Shown: in pieces, positions 9,651 through 16,550 of the stretch
How positions within the stretch are numbered: the first letter of the stretch is position 1
How the letters are laid out: every line of letters begins with the position of its first letter
From: a virus
Virus record (IMG/VR): IMGVR_UViG_3300013133_000026
Span: 1 to 34,438 of that record
Length of the DNA: 34,438 bases
Strand: one strand, 5' to 3'
Notes under the pieces: generated by a model
Database searches by the model: none
What the model was told of the DNA's origin: nothing
Seen by the model: only the letters and a program-made list of their open reading frames with translations
Translations under genes and position numbers: made by a program

Positions 9651-10135
9651 ACATTGATTAGAGATTTTTCCTGTTCCATTATGGAAATTTTGTCCTTCAA
9701 TACTGATTCATTGACCACATTCCAAAGACCTGGATGCATGGGTCGGGGCCAATGTCCCGAAGAAACCCATGCCCAACCAATGTGTTCGTGATTGAGTCGA
9801 GGACAAAATTCATTAGACACACTGGCCCAAAAAGTATAATATTCAAATTTTTTATCTATACTGGTAAATTTTTCCAAAGGTAATAGTTCAATATATTCGG
9901 GTACCATGCCTAGTTCTTCTAGACATTCTCTAGAGATAGTGTCCAATAGACTCTCTTGATGTTCTTGTTTACCACCAGGCAATCCCCAATGTCCGGGATT
10001 TTTGATGTCATTGCGTAATAGATACAAATATCTATTAGTGGCTATGGAATAAAACCAAACACCGACTGCGGAACATGACGATATCATATATAAAGATTGG
10101 TGTAAATTAACCGATGTTAGAGCACTAAATTCCAT
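9647..10135 (-). CDS. Nudix hydrolase
   Basis: A complete Nudix box, G-x5-E-x7-R-E-x2-E-E-L-G-M, follows LPG: GKQEHQE … RECLEELGM. This is the Mg-binding pyrophosphatase signature for nucleoside diphosphate derivatives. FYSIATNRYLYLLRN is the first strand of the fold. I favour ATG 10135, which has ggtgg upstream and overlaps the gp15 stop by 19 bases. ATG 10087 (about 146 residues) is an alternative that fits the domain edge better but lacks a ribosome site. T4 has a Nudix enzyme, NudE; orthology is not shown. It lies downstream of gp15 and gp14 on the same strand. Confidence 0.88.
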   Translation of the reverse strand: MEFSALTSVNLHQSLYMISSCSAVGVWFYSIATNRYLYLLRNDIKNPGHWGLPGGKQEHQESLLDTISRECLEELGMVPEYIELLPLEKFTSIDKKFEYYTFWASVSNEFCPRLNHEHIGWAWVSSGHWPRPMHPGLWNVVNESVLKDKISIMEQEKSLINV

Positions 10136-11523
10136 GAACCACCAGAATATAAACCGTCGATGCTTTTGGTCCAAGCAGTTTCTGACCATCTATATTGTAG
10201 ACCAGTCATGATATTTGTGACATATTGAATATCTTGTTGTCGATAAACACTGTCAAAAACCACACGCCATTTGATCCCATCAAATTCAATGATGTCATTG
10301 GCCTCTGCGTATAGAGGTTGATTATTAATACCTCGCCAGGCCAATGGATTACTGGTGTTGCTTCTATTGCCAGTGGATTCAGTCAACAGATATCTTTGTC
10401 CTATGATACTGGAATCAAGACCATCACCGGGTGCACTCAACAATGGATTTATAACAGCATCTACTGGTGCCAATGTATTGGCTGGTGCAGTGTCAGGATC
10501 AATATTGTAAATCAACAATCGATCGTCGGCAGGATTTACGCTGATAGTTCCTACGATTTCAGTGTCAGGTTCCCAGGGATTACTCAATGTGATATAACTG
10601 ATCCCGGGTCTAAGAACTCCATATGCTGCAATTGCAGCAGGCCAAACAATTTGTGGATCTTCGATGACAGGAAAATTAAACGGGGCAAGACTTTGAACTG
10701 AGTTAGAAATCACTGCATTGTTATTGAGAATTTGTAGTTGACCGTCCAACAACAATACTTGATAATTGTAGGGTGTTATTTTGACTCGTGTGCCCAGTAA
10801 CAAGTCATTGTTGGTAATGGCATTAAGTGGATCGCCTTGACTGTCATAGATAGATGCCACAATTCGTTCGACGACACCCAATTTTCTGACTTTGACTGGA
10901 CTGCTGATCCAAATTGGAATTCCAAATGTCATGGTCATGATATCAATGGGATTTTCTGTGCCCATTGGAATAGATCTACTAGACCATTGCACTCTGTCGA
11001 GATCTACCACACTGAGACTAGTCCAATCAATGTAGTTGTCGGTGCTTTGTATTTCCAAACTGGGATTAAACAATACAGCCAGTTGTTCAAACAATTGCAT
11101 TTTCTGATTGGTATTTGAAGTCCATATATCTAAATTGATAGTCATTTTATATGGAACAGGCATCATTCTTTCTATGGTAAAGGCGTTGCCTTGTGTGGTT
11201 TCGTAGCTGTCGGTATTTGAATCATATGTGCGTTGACGAACTTGCATTTTATTAATGTAGTAGGGTTCTTGAATTCTTCCGCGGTCATAGTCCATGCCTG
11301 TGATATAAAAACTCATCATGGGTGTTGATGGGAGACTATTAGCACTGTTGTTTTGAAGAATTGTTTGAGCTTGTCTACTGGCATCGCCGTAACGAATTGG
11401 CACACGTATGAGATCTTTGTTGCCCTCGGGATCTCTACCATATTCCACTTGAAAATTACTCAGCATCCTGGTAAATTGCAGTAGATATCTGCGTATCTGT
11501 TCATCGTAAAAATAACTTTGAAT
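10117..11523 (-). CDS. 15: Tail terminator / sheath stabiliser gp15, apparent ATT start
   Basis: The product caps the tail tube and sheath and joins tail to neck. The body reads IRVPIRYGDASRQAQTIL, then SFYITGMDYDRGR and VPYKMTINLDIWT, a pattern of T4-like gp15. The first ATG (11466) lacks a ribosome site and would omit an in-frame S-Y-F-Y-D-E-Q-I-R-R-Y-L-L-Q-F segment that matches the family N-terminus (T4 gp15 begins M-F-G-Y-F-Y and then F-R-R-Y). That segment starts at ATT 11523, seven bases after a perfect AAGGAG (11536-11531). No ATG, GTG or TTG is available there. The length would be 468 residues, longer than T4's 272. It follows gp14 by 21 bases. Confidence 0.82.
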   Translation of the reverse strand: MQSYFYDEQIRRYLLQFTRMLSNFQVEYGRDPEGNKDLIRVPIRYGDASRQAQTILQNNSANSLPSTPMMSFYITGMDYDRGRIQEPYYINKMQVRQRTYDSNTDSYETTQGNAFTIERMMPVPYKMTINLDIWTSNTNQKMQLFEQLAVLFNPSLEIQSTDNYIDWTSLSVVDLDRVQWSSRSIPMGTENPIDIMTMTFGIPIWISSPVKVRKLGVVERIVASIYDSQGDPLNAITNNDLLLGTRVKITPYNYQVLLLDGQLQILNNNAVISNSVQSLAPFNFPVIEDPQIVWPAAIAAYGVLRPGISYITLSNPWEPDTEIVGTISVNPADDRLLIYNIDPDTAPANTLAPVDAVINPLLSAPGDGLDSSIIGQRYLLTESTGNRSNTSNPLAWRGINNQPLYAEANDIIEFDGIKWRVVFDSVYRQQDIQYVTNIMTGLQYRWSETAWTKSIDGLYSGGSWNLVL

Positions 11524-11544
11524 TTTAAGTCTCCTTAAAACTTA

Positions 11545-12909
11545 TTAACTTGAAGGTTGACCCGGTTGTGTGCCTGGGTAGGGATTCGCAGTTTTATTCC
11601 CGCCTTGATTGCCATTGTCGGCCAGTGGTTTCAGTGCCTCACTGAGACTTTGTCTACTGGGTATATTTCCTTGATCATTAGTGGGAATAGTATATGAGTT
11701 ATTTACAAAACTACTACGTTGGGTGGAATTATTTGTGCCAGGGGTCAGTTGAGTTCTTACCTTGTCCTCGATTTTAATCCATCGATTTCCGTTATATCTA
11801 AACAGTCTATTGGGAAAGTAATCCAACCTCAAACAATAGTCACCGGGCACTGGGTTTATGGGAAATTGTAGTCCTGCTGTGACAGGTAATCCATTAGGAG
11901 CAATACCATCACCCGTCAAGTATCCAGCAGTATATCCATCTGTTCGTGGGGTGTCTTCGAGATTTACCACAGTGCGACTGGCATCACTCAAAGTATAATC
12001 GGCAGTATAGGTATCCGGGTCACCCAAACTACCGTCGAGATTTGTGGGCAGAATCCAAAATTTCACAGTGTCATAGCCGCTCAAAGGAACTTCGGCTTCG
12101 GCTTGAAGAATAATAGCATCATTGATTTCTAAATCACGATTTCTGGTGCTGATTTCGTCGGCTATGCTGTCTGGTGTAGTCGATTGCCAATATTGAGTAT
12201 CAGTGATATCTATGCCTGGTGGAACAGGTTTAACAGCGATATAATATTGGTCTCCAGAATTCACAATGCTGCCAGTGGGATAAAAATTACCATTGTCCCA
12301 AATTTGTTCAGGCATAAATGGTTTGTCTAGAATATCATTGTATTCTTGCGCATTAACCAGTGGTGTGGCTTTGACACGCCACAAGTGTGGTAGCCATGTT
12401 TGACTAAAACCTTCACTGGCATAAGCCGCATCTTGTATGACATAATATTTAGGAACTGCTCGAGGTATAGTGCTGTCTAGTGGATAATAATCTTTGAGAT
12501 TAGGAACTTCGATGACATCTCCACTCATGAGTTTTCTGCCAATGAGATCGATCATGTTATTGAAATGAAAAGTAATAAACAATGTATCGTTGTTTAAAAA
12601 CAAACCAAATTGTGTGAGATCAAAATCTATATCTTGAGTATTATAAACACCTCTGATGATATAGACATCTGCATCATATGCACGATCTCGATTTTCCAAC
12701 AATAACAAATCTTCAATAAACAAAGGATTGCTTTCGCTGTATTTGGGCAAAGTGGCATCATTGCTGCCCTCTTCTCCAGCAACTTTGGGTCCTAGATACT
12801 TGTGAACAAATATGTCCAAGCCGCCCACTGTATACATTTCTTTGATAGTTCTATCCAGAAATTGATAGTCAGAGGTTCTATTTGGCCTATATAAACTGAG
12901 TCTTGGCAT
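11545..12909 (-). CDS. 14: Neck protein gp14
   Basis: The 454-residue protein matches T4-like gp14, which with gp13 forms the neck closing the filled head and receiving the tail. Visible family features are FLDRTIKEMYTVGGLDIFVHKYLGP near the N-terminus, DLLLLENRDRAYDADVYIIRG, and FGLFLNNDTLFITFH followed by SGDVIEVPNLKDYYPLD. It is longer than T4 gp14 (256 residues), with a C-terminal extension rich in Asn, Ser and Pro (about residues 395-454). It begins just downstream of a CATAAATA box on the minus strand. It and gp15 are inverted relative to gp13. Confidence 0.78.
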   Translation of the reverse strand: MPRLSLYRPNRTSDYQFLDRTIKEMYTVGGLDIFVHKYLGPKVAGEEGSNDATLPKYSESNPLFIEDLLLLENRDRAYDADVYIIRGVYNTQDIDFDLTQFGLFLNNDTLFITFHFNNMIDLIGRKLMSGDVIEVPNLKDYYPLDSTIPRAVPKYYVIQDAAYASEGFSQTWLPHLWRVKATPLVNAQEYNDILDKPFMPEQIWDNGNFYPTGSIVNSGDQYYIAVKPVPPGIDITDTQYWQSTTPDSIADEISTRNRDLEINDAIILQAEAEVPLSGYDTVKFWILPTNLDGSLGDPDTYTADYTLSDASRTVVNLEDTPRTDGYTAGYLTGDGIAPNGLPVTAGLQFPINPVPGDYCLRLDYFPNRLFRYNGNRWIKIEDKVRTQLTPGTNNSTQRSSFVNNSYTIPTNDQGNIPSRQSLSEALKPLADNGNQGGNKTANPYPGTQPGQPSS

Positions 12910-12914
12910 AAATT

Positions 12915-12922
12915 TATTTATG
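12915..12922 (-). promoter_or_regulatory. Near-consensus late promoter box (CATAAATA) before gp14
   Basis: Read on the minus strand the box is CATAAATA, 7 of 8 to the T4 late element. It ends 6 bases before the gp14 ATG, so transcription from it would start at or inside the start codon. Either gp14 is nearly leaderless or this match is coincidental. Confidence 0.25.
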
Positions 12923-12924
12923 TC

Positions 12925-12941
12925 TTGACCAAATTGGTCAA
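12925..12941. repeat. 17-bp inverted repeat in the divergent gp14 / 386-residue gene spacer
   Basis: Ttgaccaa and its complement ttggtcaa flank a single A. The symmetry lies between the divergent starts at 12909 and 12986 and may be an operator-like or cruciform site; no binding protein can be named. Confidence 0.35.
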
Positions 12942-12985
12942 TGATGTTATAATTACTAGACGATCATAGATTTTAGGAGTTTTCA

Positions 12986-14146
12986 ATGGCATCTTCTATG
13001 AAATTGCTCAATCCTCGCAATGCCGATACCAAATATATCGGAACTGAACCCGAGTGGAAAACACAACCACAAGACCACGAACGGCAAAGTGCTATCACAC
13101 GAGCATTTAATTTTTACAATTATTTTTATGCTCAAAAAGATGCCAAGGAAATGATTCTAGTTTGGCTGTCAAGACACAAACGACAAAAAGAACATGATCT
13201 TTTTCGCAGTATCCCCGACGGGAATGTTGTGCCCACATTGGGATGGATCTGTCGTATGAACACTGTGGGATTGGAGTTGACTGCAACTGAGCGTGCCACA
13301 ATCGAAACTTTGATCGAACGGCAATTGCAACCTTTGCAAGTCAGTCAAATCAAGGGAGATAAAAAAACCACAAAATCTGCCAAGACCTCCGCCTCTGAAA
13401 TTGTGTTACAACCCACGATTCAAGATCGTCTTCGCGAAAAAATCAGTGAAGCAGCCGGTGAGATTGAGGGCAAATTTGATGAATTTGTCAAACAAAAATG
13501 TCGACAAGTTGAAAAATTTTCTGTGATTGACATGTTGAGGTCTCGCAATCTCAGTCCACAACTGATCTATATTATTTCGGATATCTGGCGAAATAAAAAA
13601 TCCGAATTTGAACAAGTGCAAAAGGCTCGTGATGCACAGTTAGTGGAGGGCTATCAACAATTCAATAAAATTGCAGTCAAGAATATCATCAAGTTTGCTG
13701 AACAAGTGATCAATGATTGTGCCAGTTATGTGCAAATCAAAAAGGTCGAACGTAAACCACGTGTTAAAAAACCAGTCAGCGCAGAAAAGTTGGCAGCTAA
13801 ATTTCGCTATTTAAAAACATTTGCTCAATACAAATTGACCAGCGAATCTCCGACTAAATTGGTCAATGCCACTGAGGCTTGGTTGTTTGACACTAAATCG
13901 AGAAAACTCATACATGTAGTAGCAGATGCACACAGTGGCAATTTCACTGTGAAAAATAATTCCATTATTGGGTTTGATGCAGCACAAAGTCAGCAAAAAA
14001 TTCTCAGAAAACCCGCTGAACAACTCAAGAGCATTATGACGGGTGGGCGTCCTGCTGCTAGAAAATTCTTTCGCGATATCAAAAGTATGGAAACTAAATT
14101 CAATGGACGTAGCAATGAGCACACGGTGATACTCAAAGTCTGGTAA
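12986..14146 (+). CDS. Conserved T4-like phage protein of unknown function
   Basis: The 386-residue basic protein has a taggag ribosome site 7 bases before ATG. It opens with PRNADTKYIGTEPEW and FNFYNYFYAQKDAKEM, has a Lys/Thr/Ser-rich linker near residues 125-140, and continues with a long helical, charged region (about 140-250). Its C-terminal segment contains EAWLFDTKSRKLIHVVADA and ends in RSNEHTVILKVW. I recognise the layout as one carried by many T4-like marine phages next to structural genes, without a known function. It sits directly before gp13 on the same strand. No enzymatic motif is visible. Confidence 0.65.
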   Translation: MASSMKLLNPRNADTKYIGTEPEWKTQPQDHERQSAITRAFNFYNYFYAQKDAKEMILVWLSRHKRQKEHDLFRSIPDGNVVPTLGWICRMNTVGLELTATERATIETLIERQLQPLQVSQIKGDKKTTKSAKTSASEIVLQPTIQDRLREKISEAAGEIEGKFDEFVKQKCRQVEKFSVIDMLRSRNLSPQLIYIISDIWRNKKSEFEQVQKARDAQLVEGYQQFNKIAVKNIIKFAEQVINDCASYVQIKKVERKPRVKKPVSAEKLAAKFRYLKTFAQYKLTSESPTKLVNATEAWLFDTKSRKLIHVVADAHSGNFTVKNNSIIGFDAAQSQQKILRKPAEQLKSIMTGGRPAARKFFRDIKSMETKFNGRSNEHTVILKVW

Positions 14147-14149
14147 AAC

Positions 14150-14157
14150 CATAAATA
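14150..14157 (+). promoter_or_regulatory. Near-consensus late promoter box (CATAAATA) for gp13
   Basis: This is a 7-of-8 match to TATAAATA. It lies 20 bases upstream of the gp13 ATG, with a tggag ribosome site between them, so spacing is right for a late promoter. Confidence 0.5.
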
Positions 14158-14177
14158 CTCTTATATTGGAGTAGACA

Positions 14178-14945
14178 ATGGCCGAAACTGCAGACACCCT
14201 AGAAAATCTCAAACAAAATCTTTTTGATTATGTAAGACTAAATCTTGGTGATCGTGTCATTGACATAGAACTTGATCCAGAACACTACGAAGCTGCATAT
14301 CAACGAACCATTGGAGTGTATCGCCAACGTGCCAATGCTGCTTATGAAGAAAGTTACAGTTTCATGGAGTTGGTCAATGATGTCAACATCTATACACTAC
14401 CACAGGAAGTAGTGCAAGTCAGGCAGATATTTCGTAGAACGTTTGGTATTGCCACTGGACCATTTGGTAGTAATTTTGATCCATTTAGTCAAGCACAGAT
14501 GAATGTCTACTTGATTAATTTCAATCAAGCTGGCGGTCTAGCCACTTATGATTTTTATACACAATATGTGGAATTGGCTGCAAGAATGTTTGGTGGATTT
14601 ATCAATTACACTTGGAATCCAGTGACCAAAAAATTACAACTAATTCGTGATCCCAAAGGCAATGGAGAAGTGGTATTGTTATGGACTTATAATCTCAAAC
14701 CCGAGATCAATTTGCTCAGTGATTTTCAAATCAGCCAATGGATTCGTGATTACATGATGGGTGCATGTAAAATGATCATAGGTGAAGCCCGAGAAAAATT
14801 TGCATCAATTGCTGGACCTCAAGGTGGAAGTCAATTAAACGGCACTGCCATGAAAGCCGAAGGGCAAGCCATAATGGATGCCAAAGTGATAGAATTGATA
14901 AATTATGTCGACGGCAGTCAACCACTTTACTGGGTAATTGGTTAA
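14178..14945 (+). CDS. 13: Neck protein gp13
   Basis: This 255-residue protein fits the gp13 family, which binds the portal vertex and with gp14 completes the neck. Recognisable parts are LNLGDRVIDIELDPEHYEAAY, YRQRANAAYEESYSFMEL, YTLPQEVVQVRQIFRRTFG, a central RMFGGFINYTWNP followed by KLQLIRDPKGNGEVVL, and ISQWIRDYMMGACKMIIGEAR near the C-terminus. T4 gp13 is 309 residues. Ribosome site ggag is 8 bases before ATG. Its partner gp14 lies nearby but on the other strand, an arrangement unlike T4. Confidence 0.8.
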   Translation: MAETADTLENLKQNLFDYVRLNLGDRVIDIELDPEHYEAAYQRTIGVYRQRANAAYEESYSFMELVNDVNIYTLPQEVVQVRQIFRRTFGIATGPFGSNFDPFSQAQMNVYLINFNQAGGLATYDFYTQYVELAARMFGGFINYTWNPVTKKLQLIRDPKGNGEVVLLWTYNLKPEINLLSDFQISQWIRDYMMGACKMIIGEAREKFASIAGPQGGSQLNGTAMKAEGQAIMDAKVIELINYVDGSQPLYWVIG

Positions 14946-14969
14946 TGTTTATAATCGGTTAAACAACAT

Positions 14970-14997
14970 TTGATTTTTTTTTAAAATTCTCTATAAT
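14970..14997 (+). promoter_or_regulatory. Sigma-70-like promoter before the exonuclease/dNMP kinase pair
   Basis: TTGATT (14970-14975) and TATAAT (14992-14997) are separated by 16 bases, a near-consensus host-type promoter and unlike the TATAAATA late boxes elsewhere. The expected transcription start is about 15004, next to ATG 15005, so the transcript may be leaderless. An early promoter suits nucleotide-metabolism genes. Confidence 0.45.
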
Positions 14998-15004
14998 ATC
15001 TCGC

Positions 15005-15529
15005 ATGACTGCTTGCATGATAGATATCGAGACCGTGGGAACTGACAGAGATGCAGCTATTCTTACTGTGGCTGCACAGACATTTGACCCATTGGGCCAA
15101 GGATATTTTGATAAGTTCTACTATGCTCGTGTAGATATCGACAGCCAACCCGACAGGTCCATTGATCAATCCACAGTGGATTGGTGGACTCAACAACCTC
15201 GGGCATCTTTTGATGAAGCATTTAATCCAGAAAATCGACTAGCTCTAAAACAAGTATTAGAAGAATTAACTCCCATACTTTGGCAAAGTGATCGAATTTG
15301 GGCCAATGGGTCCACGTTTGACATGACTATTTTGGAAAATGCTTATCGAAGCTATGACATGAAATTGCCATGGAAATATTATTGTGTTCGTGATGCCAGA
15401 ACTATATATTCGTTATATCCTGATTTGAAAAAGCCACCTACTAGTCATCATGCATTAGAGGATTGTCGTCGACAAATCAGTATGCTACAAGACACATTGA
15501 AATTTTTGAAAATTACTAGACTACTATGA
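15005..15529 (+). CDS. dexA: DexA-like 3'-5' exonuclease (DEDDh family)
   Basis: The 174-residue protein carries the DEDDh nuclease residues: D7-I-E9 in MIDIETVGT, an Asp in WANGSTFDMTILENAY (about residues 100-115), and H-x4-D in HHALEDCRRQ (about residues 146-155). Between them SIDQSTVDWWTQQ resembles the STIEWWKNQ of T4 DexA. T4 DexA is 227 residues and degrades host DNA from 3' ends; the phage RNase-type relatives of this clan are an alternative. A second start at ATG 15017 would begin just before the catalytic motif. The end overlaps the kinase start by ATGA, so the two are coupled. Confidence 0.8.
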   Translation: MTACMIDIETVGTDRDAAILTVAAQTFDPLGQGYFDKFYYARVDIDSQPDRSIDQSTVDWWTQQPRASFDEAFNPENRLALKQVLEELTPILWQSDRIWANGSTFDMTILENAYRSYDMKLPWKYYCVRDARTIYSLYPDLKKPPTSHHALEDCRRQISMLQDTLKFLKITRLL

Positions 15530-16176
15530 AAATCATTGCAATATCGGGATTCATCGGCAGTGGCAAGGACACTGTGGCAGAATATCTAGTCAATAAAAAA
15601 GATTATTGTAGAGAAAGTTTTGCTTCATCTCTAAAAGATGCAGTGGCAGCAGTGTTCGGATGGGACCGTGAACTGTTGGAAGGTAATACTTCCGAAAGTC
15701 GAGCGTGGCGCGAACAAGTTGATGTTTGGTGGGCTCACCGTCTTGATATTCCACATCTAACTCCTAGATGGGTATTGCAGTATTGGGGCACTGAAGTTTG
15801 CCGACACGGGTTTCATGATGATATTTGGGTTGCCAGTCTGGAAAAAAAACTGCAACAAAGTCATCGTGACGTAGTGATATCTGATGCAAGATTTCCCAAC
15901 GAATTTGCCATGTTAAAAAAACTTCAGGCAATCACTATCTGGATTAAACGTCGCCCGTTTCCAGATTGGTTTTATGATGCAGTCATGGCCAATCAAGGTA
16001 ATACTGAATCTCAACAGAAATTGCAATCTTGTAATGTTCATACCAGTGAAACCAGTTGGGTAGGTCATGATTTTGATTATGAAATTGAAAATAATTTCAC
16101 GTTATCTTATCTTTACCGACGTATCGATAATCTTCTTGAAGATCATTTATTGCCCAAGGATCATCTGACCGCTTGA
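15526..16176 (+). CDS. 1: Deoxynucleoside monophosphate kinase (T4 gene 1 type)
   Basis: The 216-residue protein has a P-loop GFIGSGKDTVAEYL (residues 8-21) of the GxxGxGKDT type, typical of T4 gp1. FASSLKDAVAAVFGW and TPRWVLQYWGTEVCR follow, as in this family, and DVVISDARFPNEFAMLK gives the second nucleotide-binding strand. The enzyme phosphorylates dNMPs to dNDPs for phage DNA synthesis, recycling host DNA breakdown products. Coupling to the DexA-like exonuclease just upstream makes sense: one frees dNMPs, the other recovers them. The 3' end overlaps the convergent HNH-like gene by 80 bases. Confidence 0.92.
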   Translation: MKIIAISGFIGSGKDTVAEYLVNKKDYCRESFASSLKDAVAAVFGWDRELLEGNTSESRAWREQVDVWWAHRLDIPHLTPRWVLQYWGTEVCRHGFHDDIWVASLEKKLQQSHRDVVISDARFPNEFAMLKKLQAITIWIKRRPFPDWFYDAVMANQGNTESQQKLQSCNVHTSETSWVGHDFDYEIENNFTLSYLYRRIDNLLEDHLLPKDHLTA

Positions 16177-16468
16177 CTTCTTCGATACAATTTAGACAAA
16201 TCGTTCTGAGATTGTTTAATGTATTGTTATTGAGATTGCCATCACAATTTACTACCAGTAATTGACTTTGATAGCGAGCTTTAAAACCACAACGATCACA
16301 ATGTGATTTTTTTCGATAACCACCCGATTGCCATCTTGGTATAGGTGGTTTTATTTTTCTTTTTCGCGATATACAGAATCCACAGATTTTACGATAGTAA
16401 ATTCGTGATTCTGTGCGGTAATTAATTGCACAGGGGCGTTGTCGACAAATTACACAGACTGGTCTCAT
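16097..16468 (-). CDS. HNH-like zinc protein with altered catalytic histidine
   Basis: ATG 16468 is used; the codon before it is TTG and is not needed. The 123-residue basic protein has two CxxC pairs forming zinc sites: C5-C8 with C29-C32, and C57-C60 with C91-C94. LVVNCDGNLNNNTLNNLRTICLNC corresponds to the HNH core, but where active members have V-(H/Y)-H-x-D-G-N this protein reads V-N-C-D-G-N, so the usual metal-activating His is replaced by Cys. It may be an inactive or DNA-binding relative. It sits between dNMP kinase and gp18 on the opposite strand, with its own late promoter. Confidence 0.68.
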   Translation of the reverse strand: MRPVCVICRQRPCAINYRTESRIYYRKICGFCISRKRKIKPPIPRWQSGGYRKKSHCDRCGFKARYQSQLLVVNCDGNLNNNTLNNLRTICLNCIEEVKRSDDPWAINDLQEDYRYVGKDKIT

Positions 16469-16486
16469 CAAAAACCTTTATAAAGG

Positions 16487-16494
16487 TATTTATA
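16487..16494 (-). promoter_or_regulatory. Late promoter TATAAATA for the HNH-like gene
   Basis: There is an exact minus-strand match 18 bases upstream of ATG 16468. A 14-bp palindrome, acctttataaaggt (16474-16487), lies between box and start and also supplies the aaagg ribosome site. The box is back to back with the gp18 promoter 23 bases away. Confidence 0.65.
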
Positions 16495-16517
16495 TCGATG
16501 ATTTTTTTTGGTTTCTG

Positions 16518-16525
16518 TATAAATA
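16518..16525 (+). promoter_or_regulatory. Late promoter TATAAATA for gp18
   Basis: Exact match 25 bases upstream of ATG 16551, followed by a strong taaaggag ribosome site (16538-16545). This fits high late expression of the sheath protein. Confidence 0.75.
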
Positions 16526-16550
16526 TTACAAAGTCAGTAAAGGAGCCAAA

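Noticed and set aside
11464-11466. ATG 11466 as the gp15 start
   Set aside because: It lacks a ribosome site and removes the conserved Y-F-Y…R-R-Y segment; the ATT at 11523 behind AAGGAG fits better.
13811-14212. Minus-strand open frame opposite the 386-residue gene and gp13 start
   Set aside because: It runs antisense to two genes with good ribosome sites, and has no promoter, ribosome site or recognisable motif.
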